Shown here piece by piece: positions 41,333 to 50,116 of a stretch of 64,000 nt of DNA. The translations under genes and the position numbers were made by a program. Numbering within the stretch: position 1 is the first letter of the stretch; each line of letters starts with the position of its first letter. The notes below the pieces were generated by a model, which did no database searches, was not told the DNA's origin, and worked only from the letters and a program-made list of their open reading frames with translations. The stretch is from Ruminococcus sp. (GTDB lineage: Bacteria > Bacillota > Clostridia > Oscillospirales > Ruminococcaceae), in the NCBI GenBank assembly GCA_017529875.1, contig JAFXNC010000057.1:49528-113527 (forward strand). Reading direction: 5' to 3'.

Positions 41333-43666
41333 ATGAATTTTGACCTGATTTCAGCCTTCAAGCTGTTTTTCAAGAAATTCCAGCGGATATTCATTACCCC
41401 TGTCCTGCTTTTCGGGCGGGGCATACTGAGAAAGCTCAACCCGCAGAACATCGCGGGCAAGGTGGCCACCGACGTCAAGGACGGAGTAAAGGGTATCACC
41501 AAAAAGCCGAACAACATCAAGCAGTACGTTGTCATCGGCGACAGGTATGTGGCTAAAAAGCTCTTAGCGGTGCTTGTTCTTATCCTCATCGCGCTGATAG
41601 TGTGCATTATAAGGTTTCTGTACCCCTGGCTGGTGAGTACATTCTTCACCCGCTCCATGTGGGTCAACAGCGCCGAGTGCGCCGAGTACTCCGGCAAGGT
41701 CAGGCTCTACGATACGGTGGATCACGGCGTGCTGCTCTTTGAGGGCAGGCTTGAAAAGGGCAAGATAGACGGCGAAGGCACCCTCTACGACTACGACGGC
41801 GTACTGGTGTATGTGGGGGAGTTCGTCTCCGGGGAGTACTCCGGTAAGGGCAAGCTCTACTACCCCGACGGTTCCATATGCTATGAGGGGAGCTTTCTGA
41901 ACAATCTCTACGACGGCACCGGCACAGAGTACTACACCAGCGGCGGAGTAAAGTACACAGGCAATTTCTCCGGCGGGATATACAACGGCCTCGGCACCTT
42001 CTTCGACGAGACCACCAGAACGATGATCTATGAGGGCGAGTTCGGCAACGGCCTGTTCAACGGTCAGGGCACGCTCTACAATCTCGCCTCCCATAAGGTG
42101 GCTTACAGCGGCAGCTTTGTCAACGGCGACATCGACGGCAAGGGCACCCTCTACGACAGCAAGACCGACAAGCTGCTCTATTCCGGGGAGTTCTCCGAGG
42201 GAGTATACAACGGCGAGGGCAAGCTGTACAGCGATACCGGCCTGTGCAAGGAAGGCACCTTCATGGACGGCAAGCTCAACGGCAAGGGCAAGCAGTACGA
42301 CGGCATCCGGCTGCTCTACGACGGCGAGTTCACCGACGACTACTACGACGGCAGCGGCAGCCTCTACAAGAACGGCAAGCTCTGGTATGAGGGGGGGTTC
42401 TCCATGGGCGAACCCCTGGGTCAGGGCGTGTTCTACGACGAGAACGGCGTTGTGACCGGGCAGGGAACAGTCAACGGCACTACCGTCATCTCCGGCAGCG
42501 CCACCATATACACCGACAGCGGCAGCCTCCTCTACGCAGGACAGGTTGAAGACGGCGTTTACAGCGGCACAGGCAAGCTCTACGACAAGAAGACCGGCAA
42601 GCTGCTCTACGAGGGGGGCTTCAAGAACGGCGAATACGACGGTGACGGCACTCTCAACAAGGACGGCAGGCTGCTCTATGACGGCAGCTTCGTCAAGGGC
42701 AAGTACGACGGCGAGGGCAAGCTCTACAAGGACGGCAAGCTCCTTTACGAAGGCGGCTTCTCCAAGGGCAAGTATGACGGCGCCGGAAAGCTCTATGAAA
42801 ACGGCTCTCTCAAATACGACGGTACTTTCAAGGACGGCGAGATGAGCGGCGAAGGCACCCTCTACGACAAAGACGGCAACGTGGTCGCCAGCGGAAATCT
42901 GGACGGCAGCGGCGCAGTCAAGGACGGTGCCGCGAAGATCACCGACAGCAGCGGCAATCTCGTCTTCGACGGCAACGTCAAGGACGGCAAATACGACGGC
43001 AGCGGCAAGCTCTACGACCCCTCCACCGGCGACCTGATCTACGACGGCAGCTTCAAGGAGGGCAAGTACGACGGTCAGGGCTCCCTCTATGAGAAGGGCG
43101 TGCTGACATTCTCAGGAACATTCAGCGCCGGGCAGAAGGTGGGCAGCGGCACCTACTACGACGAGGACGGAAACGTCATCGCCGACGGCGTCCTCGACAG
43201 CAGCGGCAACGTTGTGACAGGCACCGTAACGATCAAGGAGAACGGCCGTACAGTCTACGCCGGTCAGATCAGGGACGGCAGCTATGACGGCGACGGCAAG
43301 CTCTACGACAAGAACTCCGGCGACCTCATCTACGAGGGACGCTTCACCTCCGGCAGCTATAACGGCACCGGAAAGCTCTATGAGAACGGCTCCCTCCGCT
43401 ACGACGGCAGTTTCTATATGAACTCATACAGCGGCGCCGGAAAGCTCTTCAATCAAAGCGGCACCCTGATCTACGACGGCAGCTTCTACATGGGCAAGTA
43501 CGACGGTCAGGGCAGGGAGTTCTTTGACAGCGGAAAGATCAAATACATAGGCGAGTTCAGGCTGGGCGAATACAGCGGCAGAGGCGTGCTCTACGATGAG
43601 AACGGCAATGTGATCTACGATACCACAGCAGTCAGCACCCAGGACGATCCCTCCCAGGCGGCCTGA
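41333..43666 (+). CDS. Membrane protein with 26 MORN repeats
   Basis: A 777-residue protein: an amphipathic basic N-terminus (FKLFFKKFQRIF), a membrane helix at about residues 82-103 (KLLAVLVLILIALIVCIIRFLY), then about 26 MORN-type repeats of 22-26 residues (about 140-770), for example LLYEGGFKNGEYDGDGTLNK. MORN repeats form long twisted beta sheets that bind lipids or proteins. Repeats near units 11, 17 and 21 are degenerate. It follows the pseudokinase-like gene by 8 bp, and both are membrane-anchored, so they probably act together. Which side of the membrane the repeats face is uncertain: the basic N-terminus suggests inside, placing the repeats outside. Such a protein is not part of any CIS I know. 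Confidence 0.85.
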   Translation: MNFDLISAFKLFFKKFQRIFITPVLLFGRGILRKLNPQNIAGKVATDVKDGVKGITKKPNNIKQYVVIGDRYVAKKLLAVLVLILIALIVCIIRFLYPWLVSTFFTRSMWVNSAECAEYSGKVRLYDTVDHGVLLFEGRLEKGKIDGEGTLYDYDGVLVYVGEFVSGEYSGKGKLYYPDGSICYEGSFLNNLYDGTGTEYYTSGGVKYTGNFSGGIYNGLGTFFDETTRTMIYEGEFGNGLFNGQGTLYNLASHKVAYSGSFVNGDIDGKGTLYDSKTDKLLYSGEFSEGVYNGEGKLYSDTGLCKEGTFMDGKLNGKGKQYDGIRLLYDGEFTDDYYDGSGSLYKNGKLWYEGGFSMGEPLGQGVFYDENGVVTGQGTVNGTTVISGSATIYTDSGSLLYAGQVEDGVYSGTGKLYDKKTGKLLYEGGFKNGEYDGDGTLNKDGRLLYDGSFVKGKYDGEGKLYKDGKLLYEGGFSKGKYDGAGKLYENGSLKYDGTFKDGEMSGEGTLYDKDGNVVASGNLDGSGAVKDGAAKITDSSGNLVFDGNVKDGKYDGSGKLYDPSTGDLIYDGSFKEGKYDGQGSLYEKGVLTFSGTFSAGQKVGSGTYYDEDGNVIADGVLDSSGNVVTGTVTIKENGRTVYAGQIRDGSYDGDGKLYDKNSGDLIYEGRFTSGSYNGTGKLYENGSLRYDGSFYMNSYSGAGKLFNQSGTLIYDGSFYMGKYDGQGREFFDSGKIKYIGEFRLGEYSGRGVLYDENGNVIYDTTAVSTQDDPSQAA

Positions 43667-43689
43667 GCCAACGAGAAAGGACGGTAGCT

Positions 43690-44262
43690 ATGCCGAATTA
43701 CAATATCGTAGCCGAGACAGGTGAAGCCCTGGTCAGGCTGCTGCGGGAGGGCATGGTGCCCGGTATGATCCCCAACAGCGAGGGCATAGGGGTCTGCCAG
43801 CCTTCGGACAGGGGGGATGTGAGCCTCGGTATCTGCCTTTACGACATCAGGCGCAACACCGACATCATCCCCACGGAGAGAGTGGCGGTAGGCACCGACA
43901 AGCTCCGCAGCCCCTCCTCCTATGTGGATCTCTACTTTATGATAACCGCCTACTCCGCCAGCGATATCAAGTTCCGGATGCTGGAGGAATCCAAGCTCAT
44001 AGGCCGGGCAATACAACTGCTGGAGGGCAATTCGGTGCTAAGGGGGGAGGTCTTCGGCAAGCCCTTCTCCGACCTGCGCTATCCCCCGAAGATCGAGATG
44101 CTCGACCTTGAAACGGAGGAAAAGCACCGCATCTGGAACAGCACCGAGATCCCCTACAAGCTCTCGGTCTTCTACAAGGTCTATCCCATAGAGATAGAGT
44201 CCGAGAAGATCACCGGCATCACAAGAGTAACCGAGACGGATATCACCGTCGGTCAGATCTGA
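43690..44262 (+). CDS. Cap/terminator protein with DUF4255 (Afp16/Pvc16 N-like)
   Basis: A 190-residue DUF4255 protein. Typical segments are GEALVRLLREGMVP, ICLYDIRRNTDI, SPSSYVDLYFMITAYSASDIKFRMLEESKLIGRAIQLLEGN and a C-terminal IWNSTEIPYKLSVFYKVYPIEI. In Afp and Pvc the homologous domain caps the tube and sheath and stops elongation. The GAGAAAGGACGG upstream is a fair ribosome site. It lies among accessory genes and not at the end of the locus as in Afp/Pvc. Confidence 0.88.
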   Translation: MPNYNIVAETGEALVRLLREGMVPGMIPNSEGIGVCQPSDRGDVSLGICLYDIRRNTDIIPTERVAVGTDKLRSPSSYVDLYFMITAYSASDIKFRMLEESKLIGRAIQLLEGNSVLRGEVFGKPFSDLRYPPKIEMLDLETEEKHRIWNSTEIPYKLSVFYKVYPIEIESEKITGITRVTETDITVGQI

Positions 44263-44271
44263 GGTGTGCGT

Positions 44272-45012
44272 ATGGATCGGTTGTACAGTATCTCCCACAG
44301 GGCGCTGATGAGAGCCTCCCTTGCGGTGCTGCTCATCGACGACCTGACAGGCAAGCCCATAACAGGCAGCAACGCCCGGGCATGGATAGAGGGCGCCAAG
44401 CCCCCGGTGAAGAAAAGCGACGGCTGGAACGTCTTCCTCGAGCTGCCCCGGGGCAGCTATACAGTGATCGCTGAGGGCGGGATGTATTGCAGGAGCTCCG
44501 CCGAGGCAGCGGTCAGCGAGGGCGTGGGAACGCTCCTGCTCCGGCTGAGCCCCAACAGGCTTTACCGCCTGCCCTCCGGCTGCGTCAGGATAGAGGGTCA
44601 GGCCGCACCGGGCACACAGATCTCGGTGTACGCCCAAGGCAAACAGCCTGCCTGCAAGCTGCTCAAAGACAGCCCTGCCGGCAGCACCGAGGTGACGCTC
44701 TTTTGCAGCGGCGACCCGCCTGTGGGGAAGCTGCTGCGGTTCAGCTCCCCGGAGGGGGTCAGCGAGACGGTAAGGCTCACCGCCCCCGGCGAAGCCCCCG
44801 ACCTGTATCAGCTCTCAGCCCCCCTTGAAAACGCCTACCCCCGGTCAGGGACGTTGATAGCCCCGGTCACGCTGACTGAGGCCGACGACAAGGGCAGATT
44901 CTTTGCCGTGGTCAGATGCGCCTCCCCCGAGGGCACCGTGACCGTGGAGGGCGGAGGCGTCAGCAGAGAGTATCAGCGAAGCAACGTGCTGACCGTTTCA
45001 CTCGTAGATTAG
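44272..45012 (+). CDS. Hypothetical CIS-locus protein with carboxypeptidase-regulatory-like folds
   Basis: A 246-residue protein. The ATG at 44272 follows GAGGTG; a GTG 6 bases upstream is an alternative. The first domain has the pattern LAVLLIDDLTGKPITGSNARAWIEGAKPPVKKSDGWNVFLELPRGSYTVIAEG, like carboxypeptidase-regulatory or Ig-type surface folds. Further beta segments follow (RIEGQAAPGTQISVYAQGKQ). Such proteins are often found after the DUF4255 gene in CIS loci. It may decorate the cap or help it bind; function is not known. Confidence 0.6.
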   Translation: MDRLYSISHRALMRASLAVLLIDDLTGKPITGSNARAWIEGAKPPVKKSDGWNVFLELPRGSYTVIAEGGMYCRSSAEAAVSEGVGTLLLRLSPNRLYRLPSGCVRIEGQAAPGTQISVYAQGKQPACKLLKDSPAGSTEVTLFCSGDPPVGKLLRFSSPEGVSETVRLTAPGEAPDLYQLSAPLENAYPRSGTLIAPVTLTEADDKGRFFAVVRCASPEGTVTVEGGGVSREYQRSNVLTVSLVD

Positions 45013-45028
45013 AAAGGAGTTTCGGCTT

Positions 45029-45415
45029 ATGGGTACAGCAGTCTGCGGGGGAGCACAGCTCATGTGTTCCTTCGGTGCGGCGCCCTCGGCGCTCAATGTG
45101 CTGCCGGTGAACAAGACCCTCACCAGCGCACCCCTTGCCAACATCATGGACAACAAGCCTATGGTCAATATCATGCCCTTCGGTATGTGTACCAGCCTTG
45201 CCAATCCCGCCGTGGCCTCGGCTACCGCGGCAGCCCTCGGGGTACTGACCCCCATGCCCTGCGTGCCGGTGACAACGGCTCCCTGGGCTCCCGGCAGCCC
45301 CACGGTGCTCATCACGGGCAGTCCGGCGCTTAACAACACCAGCAAGCTCATGTGCGCATGGGCGGGGGTCATACAGATAGTCAACCCCGCCGCCATGACC
45401 ATACAGATACCCTGA
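45029..45415 (+). CDS. PAAR-like spike-tip protein (DUF4280)
   Basis: A 128-residue DUF4280 protein, rich in Cys, Pro and Gly-Ser turns: VCGGAQLMCSFGAAPSALNVLP, IMPFGMCTSLANPAVA, PMPCVPVTTAPWAPGSPTVLI, LMCAWAGVIQIVNPA. DUF4280 proteins are short PAAR-like cones that cap the VgrG/gpV spike (the Afp10 position) and sharpen it for membrane puncture, and they can carry effectors. No effector extension is fused here. GAAAGGAG precedes the ATG. Confidence 0.9.
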   Translation: MGTAVCGGAQLMCSFGAAPSALNVLPVNKTLTSAPLANIMDNKPMVNIMPFGMCTSLANPAVASATAAALGVLTPMPCVPVTTAPWAPGSPTVLITGSPALNNTSKLMCAWAGVIQIVNPAAMTIQIP

Positions 45416-45430
45416 CAGGAGGTCCCCGGT

Positions 45431-46195
45431 TTGGATAACAGTACAGTACGCCCCGGCATGACCGATTTAGATGCGGGGCTCATGAACATATTCATCAGCT
45501 TTCCCAAGGACAGAAAGAGCCTCACCGGTGATCTGGTGATCTCCACCCTCAGCTCCGTGCTGAGAGTGCTGGCACCGGTCATAGTCAGGTACGGCGGCAA
45601 GGTCAGCCGGGTCTCCGAGACCGGCATCACAGCCATCTTTCCCGGCGACTGCGAGAGCGCACTTCGCTGCGCCGTGGAGTTCTCCCCGCAGCTCCGGGCC
45701 GACTTCGCGGTGGGCATCCACTACGGCTCGGTGAGCATGGGGACGGTGAGCTGGGGGGATTTCAGCACGTTTATCGCCGTCTCCACCGACAACGGCCTTG
45801 CCCGGCGCATAAGCGAGACCGCCTCGCGTCTCGGCGCACGCATACTCCTGACCGACAGCGCCGCCGCACAGATAAGAGGCTTTTCAAACAGGTACTCCTG
45901 CCGTCGGCTGGGCATTATAAAGAGCGCCTTCCACGACGGCGACATCGGCATCTACGACGTCTACGACGGCGACCCCTCCGAGCGCCGGTACAACAAGCAC
46001 CGCAGCAGGCTGTTCTTCGAGAAGGGCGTTGAGCTGTTTTTGTCGGAGAACTGGATGCAGGCACGCTCCTATTTTATCGAGCTTCTGAAATTCGACCGGG
46101 GCGACCTGCTTGCAAAGGAGTACATCTTCAAGTGCGACCGTTTCATAGCCGACCCGGACACCGCTCCGGAACACAAATATCTTGCATCAGTCTGA
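45431..46195 (+). CDS. Class III nucleotidyl-cyclase-like protein, probably inactive
   Basis: A 254-residue protein, starting at TTG 45431 nine bases after AGGAGG. Residues about 15-175 follow the class III adenylate/guanylate cyclase plan: VIVRYGGKVSRVSETGITAIFPG, ESALRCAVEF, FAVGIHYGSVSMGTVSWGDFSTFIAVSTDNGLARRISE, ILLTDSAA. The two metal-binding aspartates are not where expected: the F-x-D-I position reads FISF and the G-D-G position reads SETG. The domain may therefore bind but not convert nucleotide. The C-terminal 70 residues are helical, TPR-like (LFFEKGVELFLSENWMQARSYFIELLKF). It lies between the spike-tip gene and the SpoIIE-like gene, so a regulatory scaffold role fits. Confidence 0.6.
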   Translation: MDNSTVRPGMTDLDAGLMNIFISFPKDRKSLTGDLVISTLSSVLRVLAPVIVRYGGKVSRVSETGITAIFPGDCESALRCAVEFSPQLRADFAVGIHYGSVSMGTVSWGDFSTFIAVSTDNGLARRISETASRLGARILLTDSAAAQIRGFSNRYSCRRLGIIKSAFHDGDIGIYDVYDGDPSERRYNKHRSRLFFEKGVELFLSENWMQARSYFIELLKFDRGDLLAKEYIFKCDRFIADPDTAPEHKYLASV

Positions 46196-46232
46196 AACTA
46201 TTACAGCCGCAAAGCAGAGGTGAATGAGCAGA

Positions 46233-47858
46233 ATGAAAAAACTCAGCAAGCTAAGCAAAAAAATAGTATTCATGTTCCTGCTCGTAACAGTCCTTGTCTC
46301 TGCGGCCATGGGCTTCACGATATACAGGATCGTCTACTCCGACGCCCTTTCCCTCACCGAAAAGCGCCTTGTACGCATTTGCACCCATGTGAGCACGCTG
46401 CTTGATCCCGCCGACCTTGACAGGTGGCTGTCTTCCGACTCCGACGGGGATTATCAGGACGCCAGGGTCTATCTTCAGGCCATGTCAGCCTCCTTTGATC
46501 TGCCTTATATGTTCGTCTACCGGCCTGTCCCCGACGGCAGCGGCGGGATAAAGGACGAGGTGGAGTTCATCTTCGATATTAACAACGGTAAGGATGACCG
46601 GTCCAGAGTCATGAGTCTCGGCGAACACCTCACAGGCGTTCAGGAGATAGAGTACCTCAGAGAGGTGGTAAGCACCGGAAAGTATCAGGTGACTGAAAAT
46701 CTCACCAGCAGGACCAAGGGCAAGATGGTCTTCGCCTTCTACCCCGTGACCGACGGTGAGGGCAAGGTCTGCGCCATTATCGGCGCCGGCAGCACCAAGG
46801 ACCGCACCCGCGGCGAGGTCATCCGGGAGATAATCGGCCTCCTTGCGATCTACTGCGCCTTTATGGCGGCGTTCGTCATCATACTGCTGGCATTTATGCG
46901 GCGCAACGTCACCAAGCCGGTGAACCTGCTCTCGGAGCGGATGAACAACTTCGTTTCGGACTACAACGAGATGAGCTACATACCCGTTACCGAGATCAAG
47001 ACCAAGGATGAGATACAGCAGATGGCCGAGGCCTACAACAAGATGTCCGAGTCCATCATCAAGTACACCAACGACATCATGCGGGACACCGCCGAGAAGG
47101 AGCATATGAAGGCCGACCTGGACGTCGCCAGGAGCATCCGCTCCGCCACCTCAGCCGAGCTTACATTTCCCGCCTTCCCGGAGCGGAGGGACTTCGAGCT
47201 CTATGCCAGCCTTAAAAACACCGTCTTCCACAGCTGCTCCTTCTGCAACTATATCCTCAGCGACGAGGATCATCTGTATATCGCCATTGGCGAGTCGGTG
47301 GGCAACTCCCTCCCCGCCATGCTCATGTCCATGCTGGCCTCCACCAACATCAAGTGTCTGGCAAAAATGGGCTACCCGCCCTACCGGATAGCCGCCGAGA
47401 CCAACGACCAGCTCTGCGCCTTCGAGCACACCGACAACAGCCTCAACGTCAGCATACTCATAGCCGAGATAGAGCTTTCCACCGGCGAGCTGCGCTATGT
47501 CAACGCCGGTATGCCGCCGCTGATGATAAAGCGCCCCGGCGAGAGATACGAGCCCGAAAAGCCTGTGATGCAGTTTGACCTGGGTGAGATGCGGCGGGTG
47601 TCCTTTGAGCAGGAGCAGATGACCCTCAGCCAGGGCAGCACGCTCATATTCACCTCCTACGGCGTATCCGAGATGCGCAGCAGCGAGAACGAGCGCTTCA
47701 CCGTGGAGCGCCTTACCGACGAGATAAATCAGATCGCCTCGGAGAAATACTCCCTCAGCGACATGACCGACGAGCTTGAAAAACGCCTCGACAGCTTCCG
47801 GGGCGGCAGCGAGAACGAGCGTGACACCACCATAGTCGGGTTCAGATACTTCGGCTGA
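46233..47858 (+). CDS. Membrane SpoIIE/RsbU-like protein with HAMP, probably inactive
   Basis: A 541-residue protein with a membrane helix (about 8-28), an extracytoplasmic sensor (about 30-200), a second helix (about 205-225), a HAMP linker (about 226-280, RRNVTKPVNLLSERMNNF) and a PP2C/SpoIIE-like domain (about 300-541). SpoIIE/RsbU enzymes have GGDFYD and GDVSGKG metal sites; here the matching places read HSCSFCN and GESVGNS, so the acidic ligands are lost or changed. The rest is kept (LPAMLMSMLASTNI, LRYVNAGMPPLMI). The ATG at 46233 is 9 nt from AGAGGTGA; an ATG at 46224 is too close. It may act as a sensor that binds but does not dephosphorylate. Confidence 0.65.
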   Translation: MKKLSKLSKKIVFMFLLVTVLVSAAMGFTIYRIVYSDALSLTEKRLVRICTHVSTLLDPADLDRWLSSDSDGDYQDARVYLQAMSASFDLPYMFVYRPVPDGSGGIKDEVEFIFDINNGKDDRSRVMSLGEHLTGVQEIEYLREVVSTGKYQVTENLTSRTKGKMVFAFYPVTDGEGKVCAIIGAGSTKDRTRGEVIREIIGLLAIYCAFMAAFVIILLAFMRRNVTKPVNLLSERMNNFVSDYNEMSYIPVTEIKTKDEIQQMAEAYNKMSESIIKYTNDIMRDTAEKEHMKADLDVARSIRSATSAELTFPAFPERRDFELYASLKNTVFHSCSFCNYILSDEDHLYIAIGESVGNSLPAMLMSMLASTNIKCLAKMGYPPYRIAAETNDQLCAFEHTDNSLNVSILIAEIELSTGELRYVNAGMPPLMIKRPGERYEPEKPVMQFDLGEMRRVSFEQEQMTLSQGSTLIFTSYGVSEMRSSENERFTVERLTDEINQIASEKYSLSDMTDELEKRLDSFRGGSENERDTTIVGFRYFG

Positions 47859-47884
47859 GCCCTCAGAAAGGACTGTTTGAGCCT

Positions 47885-50101
47885 ATGGATATAAAAGATC
47901 TGTACAGCTCCTATTTCGATATTAGCCTGCTGATGAAGCCCTACTCCGATGACGCGGAGCAGCTGTCCGAGCTCTTTGCTTTCCTTGACCTGTGCTTTGC
48001 GGCGCTGTCCGGGGCACGGGGGCTAAAGGGCGAGGGCATCCCCGAGGCGGGGGCAGGCGAGGCTCACAGCCTGACCGTGGCCTCCCGGGATATCGCAAAG
48101 GTGCTGCTCTCCGGGCAGGGCAGAGACGCCCTCTCTGAGCAAGCAAGGGAGCAGATCGAGAACGCCTTCTTTCACCTGGGCTGCCGGCTCAAAAAGAGCC
48201 TTGCCCGGGACTTCGTGCCCCGCTTTGAGATGGTGAGACTAAAGTTCTCCCTCAACGATTTCGAGACTTTTGCCATGCTGCTGGCCCTCGCCCCTGAGTA
48301 CGACAGAAAATACGAGAGCGTCTTCGTGTCGCTGCACAACAACAGCTCTGATATCTACGCCACCGTATGGCTGGCGGTCAAGCTCAGCGGATACCTGTTC
48401 GGGACGCCGCCCTCGGCGGGCTCTGAACTGCTTTCCGGGCGCTCGCCGCTGATGAGGTTCCTGTGCAGCAGGGAAGTGCTGCGCCGTGACCGGTGCGGCA
48501 GCTCCGACTGGCTGCTGCTGTCCCGGCGGGTAAGCTCCTTCATTCTCGGCAGCAGCGGCATCGACCCGGAGCTGTCAGGTTTCTGCACGCTCCTTGATGC
48601 AAGCGGCGGACAGGAGCATATCCCACTGCGGGAGGAGCAGTACAGGGAGGCCTCGGGGCTGTTCTTAGCCAACGCCTTCGCCGACAGGGGATGCTTTGTG
48701 CTGAACCTCTTCGGACCGCGGGGCGTGGGCAGGAGCTATCTTGCGGCAAGGGCAGCCGCCTCCGCAGGACTGCGCCTGCTCAGGGTAGACCTGGCACGGC
48801 TCATAGACCGCGCCGGCGCATACCCCGAAAAGCATCTTGACATGATCTGCACCGAGACTGTGCTGCTGGGGGCGGCGGTGTGCTTTGTCAGCGATACCCC
48901 CGACACTGTCTCCGACGGCGAAGAGGTCATGAAGCCCTCGCCCGCGGCAGCTGCGGCTGACCGGATAGCGGCATATGCGGCGGGGCTGTTTAGGTTCATC
49001 TTCTGGGCGACCCCGGAGAAGTCCTCCTCCTTTGCCGCCGCCGACGCGGTCTGCGCCGGGATAGAGCTGCCCATGCTCACCGCCAACGAGCGGAGGCTGT
49101 TCTGGGAACGCTCCCTCGAAGGCACCGGAATGGATGCGGCCTCCTTTGCAAACCGCTACATACTCACGCCGCTGTACATAAGCCGCGCCTGCCGCACTGC
49201 AAGAGAGCTGGCCTCCGCACAGGGTACAGCTCTTACAGAACAGCTGCTCACCCGGGGCGTAAAGCAGCACTCGGTGAACCCTCTGGGCAGCTATGCCGCC
49301 AAGATAAACGCCGTCTTCACCTGGGACGACCTTGTGATCGGCGACGATCAGAAACGCAGGATGAAAATGATCTGCGATCAGGTCAGGTATCGGAGCGTGG
49401 TCAACGAGGACTGGGGCTTCCGCAAGAAGACCCCCTACGGCAGGGGGCTCTGCGCCATGTTCTACGGCTCACCCGGCACCGGCAAGACTATGGCGGTGCA
49501 GGTCATGGCAAACGACCTGGGGCTCGACCTCTACCGGATAGACCTGTCCCAGCTTTCCAGCAAGTACATCGGCGAGACCCAGAAGAACATCAGCGCCCTT
49601 TTCGAGCGGGCCAGGAACATCAACGCCATGCTGTTCTTCGACGAGGCGGACTCCATGTTCGCCAAGCGCTCCGAGGTCAGGGACGCCAACGACCGCTACG
49701 CCAACGCAGATACGGCCTTCCTGCTGCAAAAGCTGGAGGAACACGAGGGCATAACCATCCTCGCCACCAACTACGTCAACAACATCGACGACGCTTTCAA
49801 GCGCAGGATCAAGTTTATGATAAACTTCGTCTTCCCGGATGCCGATGTCAGATCAAGACTTTGGCAGACCATACTGCCCGCATCTGCTGTCACCGACGAG
49901 GCGCTTGACTTCGAGTTCTTCGCGGAGCACTTCGAGCTTTCGGGCAGCAACATCAAGGAGATACTCACCAACGCGGCATTCCTCGCCGCCTCGGAGGGTA
50001 CCGGCCTTAAAAACCGCCACATCATCGAGGCGGTGAAGCTCAACTTCTCAAAATACGGCAAAATACTCACTGACGCGGATTTCGACTATCTCGCCAGGTG
50101 A
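47885..50101 (+). CDS. AAA+ ATPase of the CIS locus (Afp15-like), first copy
   Basis: A 738-residue protein. Residues 1-260 are helical and divergent. A degenerate P-loop GPRGVGRSYLAARAAA lies near 277-290, and a full AAA+ domain follows (about 480-738): Walker A YGSPGTGKTM near 528, Walker B AMLFFDEADSMF near 582, sensor 1 ITILATNYVNN and the arginine-rich FKRRIKFMINFVFP. Afp15-type ATPases are needed for cargo loading or assembly in injection systems and do not belong to the mature particle. This locus has a second copy at 56414; the AAA+ halves are clearly alike (VFTWDDL, GFR/GFG, YGRG/YGRS). Confidence 0.92.
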   Translation: MDIKDLYSSYFDISLLMKPYSDDAEQLSELFAFLDLCFAALSGARGLKGEGIPEAGAGEAHSLTVASRDIAKVLLSGQGRDALSEQAREQIENAFFHLGCRLKKSLARDFVPRFEMVRLKFSLNDFETFAMLLALAPEYDRKYESVFVSLHNNSSDIYATVWLAVKLSGYLFGTPPSAGSELLSGRSPLMRFLCSREVLRRDRCGSSDWLLLSRRVSSFILGSSGIDPELSGFCTLLDASGGQEHIPLREEQYREASGLFLANAFADRGCFVLNLFGPRGVGRSYLAARAAASAGLRLLRVDLARLIDRAGAYPEKHLDMICTETVLLGAAVCFVSDTPDTVSDGEEVMKPSPAAAAADRIAAYAAGLFRFIFWATPEKSSSFAAADAVCAGIELPMLTANERRLFWERSLEGTGMDAASFANRYILTPLYISRACRTARELASAQGTALTEQLLTRGVKQHSVNPLGSYAAKINAVFTWDDLVIGDDQKRRMKMICDQVRYRSVVNEDWGFRKKTPYGRGLCAMFYGSPGTGKTMAVQVMANDLGLDLYRIDLSQLSSKYIGETQKNISALFERARNINAMLFFDEADSMFAKRSEVRDANDRYANADTAFLLQKLEEHEGITILATNYVNNIDDAFKRRIKFMINFVFPDADVRSRLWQTILPASAVTDEALDFEFFAEHFELSGSNIKEILTNAAFLAASEGTGLKNRHIIEAVKLNFSKYGKILTDADFDYLAR

Positions 50102-50116
50102 ACCGGAGGTACTGAT

